Below, piece by piece: positions 27,006 through 39,399 of a stretch of DNA of 64,000 nucleotides. Each line of letters opens with the position of its first letter. The first letter of the stretch is position 1. Below the pieces are notes generated by a model. The model was not told the DNA's origin. It worked only from the letters and a program-made list of their open reading frames with translations, and made no database searches. This stretch comes from Cokeromyces recurvatus (taxonomy: Eukaryota; Mucoromycota; Mucoromycetes; Mucorales; Mucoraceae): contig NW_026251432.1 of NCBI RefSeq assembly GCF_025118155.1, positions 116,011 to 180,010 of the forward strand, in the 5' to 3' direction. The translations under genes were made by a program, and so were the position numbers.

Positions 27006-28832
27006 TAAAAAAGTAATTAAATATTATTAAGTAACGTGTATTATAAATAAATGTAAAATATAACGAAATTTTTTTTTTTTTTTTCTTATTTTATTTTTAT
27101 TTTTATTTATTAAAAAAGAAAATAAATAAATAAATTTATTTATAACGACGACGATAATTTATTATATTATAGGGAGATGATAACTATGCCTTGGAAATGA
27201 ATTACGCTATTTTTGTCTTTTTTTTTTTTTTTTTTTTTCCCTACATTTCCCCCCTTTTTTCCCCCTTTATATTTATTGATATATATGTATAATTATTTTT
27301 CTTTTAATATAGTTCTCCTTTATCATTATTTATTGTATGAAATGACTTTAGCTTGTATATATATATGTATATATGCATATATGTATGTGTACGTTCTCTT
27401 TTTCTAAACTTGTAGGAATTTCAAAGTCTAAAATAGTCCGTAAGTGATACTGTATTAAACTGCTTTTATCTATAACTGCTGTAAAATTAAATAAATATAG
27501 TAGTCTCCTAGAGTTATCCTAATACATGTCTTAAAATAGTTATCATAATTTCTTTAGTTGCCATTATATCTTTATTTCAAATTGCTCTGCAACCGTAAAC
27601 AAGCAGGAAATTGATATACTTTAAAGATTGCTTCTATTTTTAAAAGTTGAACCAATATAATGGATCTCAAATTATTATACACATATCATTATACCTGAAA
27701 GTTTGAAATCTCTTCATATCTCCTACTGAATAGCTTGCCTTGTTTCTCACTACTTGTTTTTTTTTATTGATGTGTAATTACTAAAACAGTATTTTATTTA
27801 TAGGCGTAGAAGTTTGTTATAATGATTAGTTATAGAACAGAGTGAATTAGAGTAATGAAAATGATAACAATTAAATACTCGAAAATTAAGACTAGTAAAG
27901 CTCCAAATAAGTTAATATAAAGGCTCAAATATGTGCGATAGAGTAGGATATCACGTTATATAATATTACAGGACTTTACAATTTTGATTGTAGAAAGTGA
28001 ATAAAGACATGCATATGATATTATAGACTATCACAAATAGTTGTAATGAGCTTTTGAATATTTCACAATCATATAATTATATATACATATACATTTTTTT
28101 TTCATACAATAAATCTCGCCCTTATTAATCTCTACTACATCTACTCTACTTTTCTCTTACTTTCAACATTATCTTAGTACCGCTTAATATGAATAAAGTC
28201 GGAGAAGATGATTGCTAACAAAAAATTCAAGATGGTCTTCAACGCTTATAAATAGTTATTAATGTAATCAATCACGGATAGTTGTTAACCATACAGGTTA
28301 AAACAGACAGCAAATGAATAACAATTATACTTTCGCAAGAAGGTCTATACTATAATGATGTATCTCACTTTGTCGTTATTAATGAGCTTTCAAAAGACTC
28401 TTGATAGATTTAACCATATCATATTCTTCATAGTCAATTATCCAGTTTAATTGTTCATTTGCCGTGAAGGATGAAAGAGTTTTATTGTTACACTAGAATT
28501 TAAACTTTGACAGAGATAATTATTAGCTCATCTTCTTTTACTTTGAACTAACTGAAATAACTTCTAAACGCTGTTAAGCCTATTTTAAGTTTAGCTAAAT
28601 TAAATCATAGAAGAAGTTCAAATAAGCAATTGTAATTCTTATAGACATATATTACGTAAAGTATCAGAATTATTCTACTAGTCTAATGCTTGTATCTTAT
28701 ATATCATCCATTTTCTCCTTGTTTCACTAGTCATATTCACTTTCCTTTCCCATTTTCTCAGACTCATGATTAACAAATGACCATACCTTTTTTTTTTTTC
28801 CTCATTTAATTCTTTTAGTGCCAAGTATAGAA

Positions 28833-28871
<39 letters not shown>

Positions 28872-28989
28872 AATAGTGTCCTCCATCTCAAAGTAAAAAG
28901 TACCTTACATTTTACTAAATTACAAAATAGTCTCAACCATTTATATATAAATAAATAAATTGTATCCATAATTCAACATAATGACTTTA
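27006..28989. other. Gene-poor AT-rich region
   Basis: No gene or RNA is recognised in nearly 2 kb. It contains T18-type tracts near 27070 and 27220 and an A34 run at 28836-28869. Reading frames present are short and T-rich. Confidence 0.55.
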
Positions 28990-30120
28990 TTATTTAATTT
29001 TCTGAAGCTTTTTATTAGCAAACTTGAGTTTTGTTTGAGTTCTATCCACATCACTATCTAATTCATCCAATATTTGATTTTGAGTTTCAAGTTCATGTCC
29101 TATAGCAATACCCAGCTGCTTTTGTCTAGCCAGAATAGCTCCAAATTGCTGTATCTGTTGATCCTGATCACTCATGATTTGATTTTGATATGTTAATAAT
29201 CCGTCATTATCTAAGCCTCGTGTCATCTCTGTCTCCTGGGCCTTTTGTCGTTCAAGCGCTGCTGTTCCAAATGCTCTTCTTCCTGTGCTTGACCTCTTTA
29301 ATAATTCTTGTTTTTGTTGTTGTATAGATGGAAATCCATCTGAGTCGTTTGATGTTGATTGTGCATTACTATTATTACTTGTTGGCTTTTGTTTGTAAAG
29401 TAAATCTTGGTCTGGTTGCCTTCCGGTCGTTGCTAATTTCATCAAGGCATCTCGTTCGTCCTTTAATGTAGTCAACATATCCTGTCTTCTTCGTAACTCT
29501 CCCTCGGACATACCACCTTCTAAACTAGCTGACCCATGATGGCCTAATCCTACCAACCCGCCTTCCAAGTTAGTAAGCCGACTTGAAAGCGTCACTAATA
29601 ATTTTTTGGCTTGCATTGTACAATTATGTGAGGCAGAGATCTCATTACGAGCCATGTGGGTCGTCTTTTTGTTGATGAGCGCACGGATTTCACGAGCTGT
29701 GTTTTGCATTGAATTATAATCATCTAACCAACTCTCAGAGGTATAATACGCTGTGTCTAAGGCTCTACCTGAAGGTATAGCTAAAAATTCTTTCCAGACA
29801 TTCGTTAAACGCCAACGATCGTCTCGATTGCTCAAAATGGCTCTTAAATAATCTTCAAGTCCCCTTCGCCGTTCCTCAACTCTATCAGGGCTTGTAAACG
29901 TGGAAGGGAAATAATGCTTAGCTGGTAATTTGTACGGTGGAGGTTGTTTAGGGAACATGGTGTGAAGTTGGGAATCTAATTTGTAAAACTCAGAATACCG
30001 TTTCCATACAACCCAGTTACGAACTGCTGCATGAACTTCTATTTTGTAAACTATGTGCGGTTTTGGAGAATTACGAATTTGTGTTTCATGTATAAAGATG
30101 GCTTGAATGACTTCATTCAT
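28990..30120 (-). CDS. VAM7: Vam7-like vacuolar SNARE (PX plus Qc-SNARE)
   Basis: Soluble SNARE that binds PI3P on vacuole or endosome membranes through its PX domain and provides the Qc helix for homotypic vacuole fusion. A single exon encodes 376 aa. Residues about 5-115 form the PX domain: RNWVVWKRYSEFYKLDSQL, then PPPYKLPAKHYF and ERRRGLEDYLRAIL with its basic patch. The C-terminal 60 residues form a SNARE helix (DQDQQIQQFGAILARQKQL, then ELETQNQILDELDSDVD) with the zero-layer Gln within ETQNQIL. There is no membrane anchor, as expected for Vam7. The middle is helical with a polar Ser/Asn/Gln linker. The start ATG gives the usual immediate entry into PX. Confidence 0.88.
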   Translation of the reverse strand: MNEVIQAIFIHETQIRNSPKPHIVYKIEVHAAVRNWVVWKRYSEFYKLDSQLHTMFPKQPPPYKLPAKHYFPSTFTSPDRVEERRRGLEDYLRAILSNRDDRWRLTNVWKEFLAIPSGRALDTAYYTSESWLDDYNSMQNTAREIRALINKKTTHMARNEISASHNCTMQAKKLLVTLSSRLTNLEGGLVGLGHHGSASLEGGMSEGELRRRQDMLTTLKDERDALMKLATTGRQPDQDLLYKQKPTSNNSNAQSTSNDSDGFPSIQQQKQELLKRSSTGRRAFGTAALERQKAQETEMTRGLDNDGLLTYQNQIMSDQDQQIQQFGAILARQKQLGIAIGHELETQNQILDELDSDVDRTQTKLKFANKKLQKIK

Positions 30121-30301
30121 TTGGAATTAAAAAAAAAAAAAAAAAAAGAGAGAGAGAAAAAAAATAAAAAAAAAAAAAAGATTAAGTGGAGTTCCAAAAA
30201 GAAAAAGTTCCTCCAGCGTTTATTTTCACAATTTTTTTTTTTCTTTTTTAGCTGCATAAATGAGATATCATATATGATTAAATTCTATTTTGGTTCTGTG
30301 T

Positions 30302-30336
<35 letters not shown>

Positions 30337-30556
30337 TTTTTTGGTAGTGAGCATGTAACAACAAAATGTGTTATATTGCTCGAGTTAGTTATAAAAGTGT
30401 TATAAGAATAAAAAAAAAACCCTTTTTTAAAGAACAAGAGGGAAAAAAAGAGAAAAAAAAAAAAAAGAGCAAAACAATATAATAAGGAAAAAGAAATAGA
30501 ATAGAAAAGAAACCAGACTAGAGTAACCGGAGAAACTCACACTATTACTTGCTTAA

Positions 30557-30676
30557 CTAGTTCAACAGCTTGCAACCAGGATCAGCAGAAGGAGGAGGGA
30601 ATTCATCATAAGGATGATAATTCAATTTATGTAGAATGGTACATAGGATGGGCCAGAGAGTAAACCAAATTGAGAC
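30557..30676 (-). pseudogene. Decayed coding fragment paired with 2955-3089
   Basis: On the minus strand this reads VSIWFTLWPILCTIL, then PPPSADPGCKLLN and a stop. It matches the fragment at 2955-3089 in order and spacing (IWF..WP..CTIL, then PPP..DPG.KLLN). The nucleotide string TACCATTCTACA is shared. Family unknown. Confidence 0.4.
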
Positions 30677-31290
30677 AATCGAAGAGATAACGAGGCTTAC
30701 ACAATGGAAGCAGATTGAGAAGGACCTATATTGGATCATCAACTAAGAAAGGCAAGTACAAGTGGTGGTGAATATTCAAAAGCATGCCGACGGCTCCAAT
30801 TGTGATATGGGGTGAAAGATACATTCCTTAGATTTACTACCAAGTAGGAGTAGGATGACAAGAAGACAGCAGTATGAAATCAGATTGAGCAGACAGAGCT
30901 TGAAATTGGTCAGCTAGATATCTAATCTACTACACGAAGAGCGTAAAATTTCTTTTTATCTAGAGTTGAGAGTATGGGAGCATAGAATTTGTTTTTCACA
31001 TTATAATTTGATTCAATTTATATACCAGTGTGATAGACTGCTTGAGGATTAAACATAAGGCAATAGATGAGCAAGAAGGGTATCTCCAGGTAATTGGGTA
31101 AAGAGAAAAAGATACTACGCTTGAAGGACTGTAGTACGAGTCTTCATGGATGGGAGATTAATTAAATGTAGCAAAAATCGTATACAGTATTTTTGATTGA
31201 GTTTGGAACGTGTTAAAAAACAACAACAACTAAAGGGATTACATTAAGTACAATTCTGAGACTGAGTCTTTACTCCAGGCACAAAGCAAG

Positions 31291-32305
31291 ATGGAAATGG
31301 ACGATTTTGAAGTTGATCTCGGCAAATTGAATAATTTAATACAGTTTGAGTCTTTGAATAATGAGCAAACTGAACCACAGTTAATGGAAGATCTATTGTA
31401 TAAAATTACATTCGAAATGAGCAATGTAAAATTCAATACAAGAAAAAAAACCTTTCCAGATGTAGGTAAGACTGCTATTTCAAGCCTTTATTTCCCATAT
31501 TCAGGAGAAATGTTTTATAAGTTTGAAACAGGCAAGCAAATATATGGCAGAAAGAGATTCACCAAGGAGTTTAGATCTTCAATGTCATATAGTAACTCAG
31601 TGGAAAACAGTACGCGTCGATTTTTTGAAGATCTGTGTATTTGTTAATGAAGCAGGTTTTTATTCATAAATGATGAGAGGTTGCGCTTGATCGAAAATTG
31701 GTGAACCAACAAAGGTTAAGACGCATAATCAAAGAGACATAAAAATTAGTATCATTGGTTGCATAACTGCTAGAGGGATTATTCATTTTTCCAAGGTATG
31801 AACCATTGAAGAAAAGCGATGTTGAACAGCTTGAAAATAAATACCATCCAAATGAGCATAAATCAAATAAAAGGAAAACAGTAACTTCAGATCAAAAACC
31901 CAAGTCCCCCCAAAAAAAAAGGTACAACTGCGTATCACGTTCTAAAAGTTTATGGAATTGATCATGGATGTGATGGATAAAAATGATATGAAAGGATATT
32001 TCATTATTATGGATAACTACAAAATATATCACAGTCATTTTGTTGTGGATGCTATAAACTCTCGAGGATATTAATCATTATTCATGCCACCATAATTCCC
32101 TCCTTTTTTTTTTAGGCCCTACTAAGGAGTGTTGGTCTAAAATGAGGAAGAATACTAGACGGAACCCGTTCAAAAAAGGTGATGAGTTAACCCCTCACAT
32201 TACTGAGGCATGCAAGATTATAACTACATAGGATTGTTTAGGCTGCGCTAAATACGCTGAATCATATTGGGATAGATGTCCACAAAAAGATATCAGTTTG
32301 AAATA
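31291..32305 (+). pseudogene. Dead IS630/Tc1-mariner-like transposase with DDE domain
   Basis: Plus-strand fragments in shifting frames follow a DDE transposase. An N-terminal frame (31291-31550) is followed by VDFLKICVFVNEAGFYS (31600-31653), ISIIGCITARGIIHFSK, then KGYFIIMDNYKIYHSHFVVD (about 32000-32055) and KECWSKMRKNTRRNPFKKGD (about 32124-32183). The three boxes sit in the order expected for the catalytic D, D and E. The first Asp is replaced by Asn (FVNEAGF), and stops follow within a few codons, so the copy is inactive. A fuller mucoralean IS630-like element is the likely parent. Terminal inverted repeats were not identified by eye. Confidence 0.72.
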
Positions 32306-34295
32306 ACTTTAGTTTACCTGCCCCATTCCGATATACTTTCATCTAAATAAAATTCATAAATGTCTTAAAAATCCAAGTAAAAAATCTGGCAGTTGCAATT
32401 ATGACTTTTTATTGGTGCTAAGTATGATTTCACCAGATTGTGAGACGGGGAGGGGTGGACTCTCCCGACAGTTTTTGTTTCCCATGTCAGGCACTCAATG
32501 TCTACCATGATACGTATCTGCCTGAAACATGCGTGTCACATATGTAAAAAAATAAATTCAAAACTCCATTTAGCTTACGACGTCATAGCTCATGTGTCCA
32601 CAATAAGCTATTACCACCTAAAGACACAGACGGATGTTACTTATTAGAAGGAGCGGTCATTGTGCATATCAAAATGTCAAGTGCTGTCCCCGCACTATAC
32701 CTGCCCGTCTCGTTGGACTTATCAATCTGATTTGGAAAGGATAAAGAACCATACTGTCAACTCACGGAACGCAACATAAAATTCCCATTAAAACTAAGAA
32801 ATATACTTATCTCTTTCGCGATGCATCTTCATACTTGCATCCACCCAAGCGGCCCAAGATCACTGGCGAAAATATTTCCACATTGATCTCTGTTAGAACC
32901 ATAATCAATTTTTACAATGTACATTTATCATCAGGATACAATCGCCTTACAAGATAGCAAAGTATGGATCAAGCGAATATGGTGTCATTGAAACAATATC
33001 CCCTCCCAACAGAATATAGCATATTAAAGCAGGTCTAAGATGTTGAATTGCCGAACTTGCCCTCATTTTCTTTGGGAATTTGAACAACCTAATGACATTA
33101 TGCTTCACGACGCAACCCTGATCAAAATTATTCAATTTGTTTTAACTGACTTTTTGCAGTAAATGTCATCGCAACATGTTTTTTTTTTCAGCCAAGATAT
33201 GAACGTATCCATTGGATTAATCAAGTCACGTCAATTTTCCAATGTTTCGGCAGCCACAGCTAATTGTTTAACTTCCAATAGGGTATGAAATTCCGACGGA
33301 AGAGCACATTGAATTTACGAATGACCCTAACTTATGGATGCGAACCTGCAACTATCAAGTATCACGATGATCTATGCTACGACATTAATGACTGTGGTCA
33401 ACTCATTATGGAAGATTTGAACAGTGGTATCTTCAGGGAAGATGTTGAGCACACTTAGGATGATACAGTCAAAGCGCTATATATAGTCTATTTGGTTGTT
33501 GTTTTTTCTAAAAAAAAAAATAAAAATAAAATAATAATAATAATAGAATTCTGCAAATCTCTTTCCCAAAAATAAAAAATTGAAAAAAAAAACTCCGGCT
33601 CTTTTTGTTATTTTTCAGACATATTATCTAAAGTAAGACGCAAATCTACGTAGATATAATTGAAAGTAATCTTTACAAATCCACTAAAAAGAATACAATA
33701 GATCAAGATGCTTTATAGCTTAAATATATCTACCATAACTGTATTATATTTTCAGGAGAGAAGAGACGCAAGTAACGAATCAAGGAAAGCTAATGAGTAT
33801 TATGTCAAAATTTTTAAAAGATCTCATAAATCAATGAAACCATAGTAATTATAATAAGCTAAAGGATTTATAAATGTGGCTTATCAGGTACAAATTAAGG
33901 AAAGAGATTACAGTGAAATCATGTTGACTAATGTTCAAAGAAGTTTGTATGTAGAGAGCTGTCAAGCTTTTTTATAGGCTGTTCTGGATTTCGGAAGTTT
34001 AATACAACTAACAAACAAAATTTTGTATGACCATTATTTATACGTCGTTTTTGATTTACAATTTTACCTATTTTAGACAATTTTCATTCCTTTTTTTTTT
34101 TGTGTCCAATAATAAAATTTTTTTGTTTGCTATATAAGCAGAAAAACAAAGAAAAAAAAATCTTTTCATCTTTTTTATTCTTGAAAACGAGCCTTTTGTT
34201 TTAAAGAATCATATTCAAAACTCGAGTTTTTTTTTCTTTTACTCTTTTTTTTTCTTTTTTATATTAAAAAAAAAACCCCCCTTCTGCTTACTCTA

Positions 34296-35512
34296 ATGAG
34301 TGAACAAAACGAGCAAGCAGTAGCAAAAAAGAGTTGGAAGCAATATTTCGCTTTCGTTAAAGACCGGCAATTTTGGAAAGTTTTAGTACTTGGTCAAGGT
34401 AAAATATATATTATATAAAAAGATATGAATGAATATATACATATATAGAAGGTTTATTGACTTTTTTTTTTTTTTTTTTTTTTTTTTTAGTTCTTTCATT
34501 ATGTATTACGGGTACTAATGTAACAACCACTATCTTGAGTAATAAATATAATTTCTCTGCAGCCACACTGCAAACTTTTTTAGTTTATGCTTGTGTAGCT
34601 TTAGTTTATAATTCGATTGCTATCTATAAGCGTGGTCTAAAGGGCTGGCTACTTCAATTCTGGAGAAGAGGTATCTATTACTTCTTTCTGGGGTTTGTTG
34701 ACGTTGAAGGAAACTATTTTGTCGTGAAATCATATGAGTATACATCTTTGTTATCTGCAATGCTTCTTGATTGCTGGAGTACACCTGTCTGTATGATTTT
34801 AGCTTTTATTTTTATGAAGGTTAGATATCGTTGGGTTCAATATGTAGGTGTCTTTCTTGCTCTCTGTGGTCTTGGTATGCTTGTAGCCAGTGATGTTATT
34901 ACGGGGAAAAACTACGATGCAGTAAATGCTCTTAAAGGTGATCTCTTTTGTATTCTGGGCGCGACTTTTTATGGCCTTTCAAATACGGGTGAAGAATATA
35001 TGGCACGTAAACATCCACTTTATGAAGTGATTGGTATGTTCACCTTCTTTGCCACCTTTATTAATCTTGTCCAAGTATTTATCTTTGAGCGTCATCAATG
35101 GAGTGAATTGAGTGAGAAGGGTATTGGCGCAATGGTTGCTGTATATACGATTTGTATGTTTGTCTTGTATTCATGTGCTCCTGTCCTATTCCGACTAGGG
35201 AGTGCTGTATTGTATAACCTTTCTATTCTTACAAGTGATTTCTATGGTTTGATCTTTGGTTTGGGTCTCTTTGGTTATAAGGTTACACCTATGTATCCTT
35301 TTGCCTATATTATTATTATTATTGGAATTGCCATTTATCATATCTTTCCTGTACCTGAGCCTGCTATCGGTAATTTTACTTCTGAAACAGCAGAAAGAGA
35401 AAAGATGGAATTGTATGGTACTCCTTTTACGCAAGGTGATATTGAAAATCAACAAAGAGCCTCCATGGTAACAACTGAAGTTATCCCAACTACTGAGGAA
35501 GTAAAACAATAA
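34296..35512 (+). CDS. SLC35F1/F2-type multipass transporter
   Basis: Member of the drug/metabolite transporter superfamily, DUF914/SLC35F branch. Exons 34296-34398 and 34491-35512 give 374 aa. About ten hydrophobic segments are visible, including FLVYACVALVYNSIAIY, YFFLGFVDVEGNYFVVKSYE (typical of the SLC35F family), LLSAMLLDCWSTPVCMIL, YVGVFLALCGLGMLV, LFCILGATFYGLSNTGEEY and FAYIIIIIGIAIYHIF. The N- and C-terminal tails are polar and cytosolic. The substrate is not predictable from sequence. The single intron carries a long T tract just before its acceptor. The start ATG lies 11 codons before KQYFAFVKDRQFWKVL, the usual opening of the family. Confidence 0.87.
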
Positions 35513-36156
35513 TATTATAAGCCAAAGAAGAAAAACTAGGAGGGAAAAAAAATTTTTTTTTTATCCCCCTCGCCATTATGAAAACTATACTTTTAATTTT
35601 ATTATTATTTGTAAATTTTTATTAATATGGTGTTGCCCTTCTTTACGTCTTTTGCACACTGTACATAGAAAGACGTTTATTTATCCTTATAATAAAATGT
35701 ATAAACAAATATATAATATAATTTCAATTAAAGCTAACAGGAGTTAAATAAAACTAGAGTACAAGTGTATTTATATGTCTCGTATTTGTCTTTGTTTGAT
35801 CTTTTTTAGCCTTTTCATCTTTATCCTTAAACTTCAATCAAACAATAAACATAATAATCGATCCTCAAGCTTATTTCAGTAACATTCTTTGATAAATGCT
35901 TGACCCCTAAAATCGATACTTCTACTTGATACATGTATGTATATGTGTATATTTCTAAATATATTGTACGTAAAAATAAAAATTATGTGTAAAACATTAT
36001 ATGCAGGTTAAAGTTAAAAATTTAAGAGACGCAGAATGAATATTTTAAATACTCAGAATACAATTGAAAACCCACTAATAATTTATCCTTTAGTGTAATT
36101 TATTTTCTTCAAGGAAATAAATATAAAATAAAGACGCATAAAATTCATACAATATC
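35513..36156. other. Intergenic region, no gene seen
   Basis: AT-rich interval between two plus-strand genes. It probably holds the 3' untranslated region of the transporter gene (AATAAA-like strings near 35690 and 35748) and the promoter of SIN1. Confidence 0.6.
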
Positions 36157-38466
36157 ATGTCATTAATAACAGATCCTTTGTACATAATACATACAAGTCG
36201 CATTAAGTTCCTAAGAATGGATGAACGTGGTGAACGCATTATTACTTTTCCTCCTACTATCATGTCCGATGATTATGTTCGTTTAGCAGCACCCATTTAT
36301 CCAGAGATGCAATATTGTTATTCACCCATTTATGATAGTTATTTGAATAATAATCACCCTCTTCTTACCAGCAGTCCACGTACAACAAAACGAAATTACC
36401 GTCAACGAAAGCCATTACATTTACCTAATCTTGTTGTAGGTAAGGGTATAGGAAATAAAATGAATGAATCATCGACTGACAGCGAAGAGGATGATGGGAT
36501 CGAAGTAGATAAACAAATTAAAGAGTAAAATTATATACATTATATATATATATATATATATATTTATAAATAATAACTAATTATTGCTTTTTGTAGAAAA
36601 CAACTTGAAACAACTGAAGCAGAAGATGAAGAAACCGAAACAGAATTAGAGACAGCAAAACCAATAACGATGATTCCAAACCGTTCATATCCGACTACTT
36701 CATTACATCCTTCTGTTGATTCTGCTATTGATCCTTCACCTAGATCATCTATTGACGATAATGCCAATGCATCATTCACAGCATTCCCTATTCAAGAAGA
36801 AGAAGAAGAAGAAGAAGAAAATACGTCAAATACCACTCCAATAACGGCTATAGAAATCTCGCCTGAACCATCAGAAAGCAAAGACAGACATAAACCAACT
36901 CAACAACCACCATTAGAATATACCAAAAAGATGATTTCCCACCCTCTTACTGTATCTGCTCTCTCTGCTTTGATAGCAGAGAAGGCGACAACAGCGGAGA
37001 ACCCATTTTCAGAATATGCTTTTGTATCTGGTAAAGGAGAGGGTAACCGATCTATCACACTTTGTGTCTATCTACCCCATTCAAGTGAACCTAGTAAGCC
37101 AATGTCACTCGTTGTTCGATCAGATGCAATTACTGACGATGTCATTGGCTTTATTCTCTATTCCTATGTTGAACAAAAACGACAACCCGAGCTTGAAGAG
37201 GCAGCATATGACTTGGCTGAATGGGTATTATTAATTGCTGAAGAAGATGGAGAAATTGAAGATGATTTACCAGCCATTGATCGTACGCGTAATATTGGAC
37301 GAGTTTCATTTGATCAGTTTGCACTCTGTCGAGCAACACCTTCACAAGCTAAACAGAATGATATAGATCGTGCTCGAATGGGACGATTTAAACCCGATTT
37401 AGAGACCCTAAAGAACAAGAAGGCGTTAGCAGCAGGGGGTAGGCTCACTGCAGTTCCAAGTCAACATGAATCAGCAGAAAATAAAGATCCTACGCTTGAA
37501 GGGTCACCTACAGGTGGTTTATCTGAAGAAAACATGACATCACATTTGATGCCTCAACAGCAGCAACCAGAACCAGATCCTTCAACCGTTGCTGTACCTG
37601 TCCCATCATCAAAGGCTACTCTAACGAAAGCGACTATGCCTATGACACCCCTTAAATATTTCCGTATTAAACTTATGACGAATGAAGAAGTGTCAGCAAC
37701 AACAGCTATCCCCGTGTATGCAGAAATGTTTATTGGTGATGTTCTTGAACTTGTATCACGAAAAAGAAAATTAAATTCAAATGAATACATGCTTATGATT
37801 GCAGATACCAACGTGATTGTCCCCAATGATACAACTGTTGAAAGTATGAAAGGAATAACTGATTTAACATTGATAAAGAAAGGAACAGCTTTAAACGTTC
37901 CAACCTGTAAAGCAAAATTATGAAAAAAAAAAGAAACAAACAAACAAAATATACTGATTTATTTATTTATTTAGCTACACATTTATGGCGATCACCCATT
38001 AAAAGAAAGAAGGAAGAAGTAAATCATCCAATGTATTTTACTACAACTGATAGTCGAACAGCAGGCGCATCTAATGATGGATTATTTTCACAGTATAAAA
38101 AATATACAGTCAGTAGAAAGATGCCAATGTTTGTCAGTAAACGTATCTATATTTTGGCTATTGATGGTGATTATATTCATTTAATGCCACCTGAACATAA
38201 AGGCATGTTTGATTCTGTAAAAACGGTAGGTAGATTTAAATTATAGTTGTAGTGATATGTTGAGCTTCATCTTTTTTTAAAAAAAAAAAAATATATAGTC
38301 TTCATTCCATGCCAGTGCAGTAAAGTCTTGTAAACAAAGTAAAAAGATACCAGCAAACTTTAAAATAGTTATTTTAAAAGAACGGGATTATAAAACATAT
38401 GATTTGGAAGCTGAAAGCGCAAAAGAAGCGAGTAAAGTATTTTCAGAAATTAATATAAATATATAA
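36157..38466 (+). CDS. SIN1: Sin1/Avo1, TORC2 subunit
   Basis: Core TORC2 subunit that recruits AGC-kinase substrates and targets the complex to the plasma membrane. Exons 36157-36524, 36597-37906, 37975-38225 and 38299-38466 join in frame to 698 aa. The N-terminus (MSLITDPLYIIHTSRIKFLR) is the conserved Sin1 opening. The CRIM domain follows an acidic, Pro/Thr-rich linker: NPFSEYAFVSGKGEG, then LEEAAYDLAEWVLLIAEEDG and GRVSFDQFALCRAT. A Ras-binding-like domain begins at LKYFRIKLMTNEEVSATTAI. The C-terminal PH domain includes YKKYTVSRKMPMFVSKRIYI and ends in ASKVFSEI. The third-exon junction restores the frame across an apparent stop at 37921. A GAA repeat codes for a Glu run near 36800. Confidence 0.9.
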
Positions 38467-39399
38467 CTAATTTTTTTTTTTTTGTAAGATGAAATATGTA
38501 GTAGAATTCGGTTTTTAATGCAAGTAACTAAAGGAACTTGAAAAAAATAAAATAAAAAAAAAATAAAATAAAAAAATAAAATAAAAAAAAAGGAGAACTA
38601 TTCTACTTTTATATTTTAAAAATAAAAAATAAATGTATCCATATTGTATGTTATATCTTTTCTGTTTTTACTAGTGGCTTATAATGATGATCACAGCTTT
38701 CAAAAGATGTTATTGCAGTGCATGAGTTTGGACTCTTTCTAATACATATATAGCTATAAAATATAAGCCAAGTATATTTAATTTCGAAGCATATTTTTTC
38801 CTTATTGATTCTATTCATGGTTTGTTACTCGTTTTGTATTTTCATAGCAATTTATATTTTTTATTCCAAAGCCAAGAGACTCTTTCATTTGTTGTGTCCT
38901 TTAGTTTAATCATTTTTCGACTGGTTTCTTCAGAAACAAATATGGACATACAGATAAATAGATATGTTTTCTATTCTTTATTCATTATTCTCTCTCTCTT
39001 TTTCTTCCTTTTTTTTTTTTCTTTTTAGCCCTTGATATATTTTTTTTATTTCTTTAATCACATATAGATCCATTTCGGACCAAGACAATAGAGTAATTCA
39101 ATTAATAATTTATGCGAAATTTCAGGTACAATAAAGTTTGTAAGAGAGTCACATAGCTGAGACTAATAAGCATGTAAAAAAAGAAAAAAAAATATTGCCC
39201 TACAATTATTTCTTTTTTTTTTTTCTATGTAATACATAATATATGAAGAAACGAATTTCAACATTAATGAGCCTAAAGAGGTACTCAGGAGAACAAGAAA
39301 CAAAAAATATACAAGATAGATCAATGACAAGGTATTTTGAAGCATAGAGCAAAATCATAATCCTTTATTAATTATATATAGTTTATTCACAGTATACCG
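38467..39399. other. Intergenic region, no gene seen
   Basis: AT-rich interval with an AAAAT-type repeat at about 38543-38590 and T/C tracts near 38995-39025. I see no supported gene. Confidence 0.6.

Larger units (their letters stand above)
30121..34295. other. Accessory gene-poor region with transposon remains
   Basis: Contains a T28 tract (30305-30332), the fragment at 30557-30676 and the transposase pseudogene at 31291-32305. About 1.2 kb of further decayed material (32380-33480) has protein-like patches, such as IKYHDDLCYDINDCGQLIME near 33358-33417 (+), that I cannot assign. The part from 33500 to 34295 holds AT-rich sequence and the promoter of the transporter gene. Confidence 0.5.

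Noticed and set aside
32947..33135. 62-codon minus-strand frame as a gene
   Set aside because: It lies in decayed accessory sequence; I could not connect it to any domain or exon.
37920..38246. Separate gene after SIN1
   Set aside because: Splicing 37906 to 37975 joins it in frame as the PH-domain exon of SIN1.
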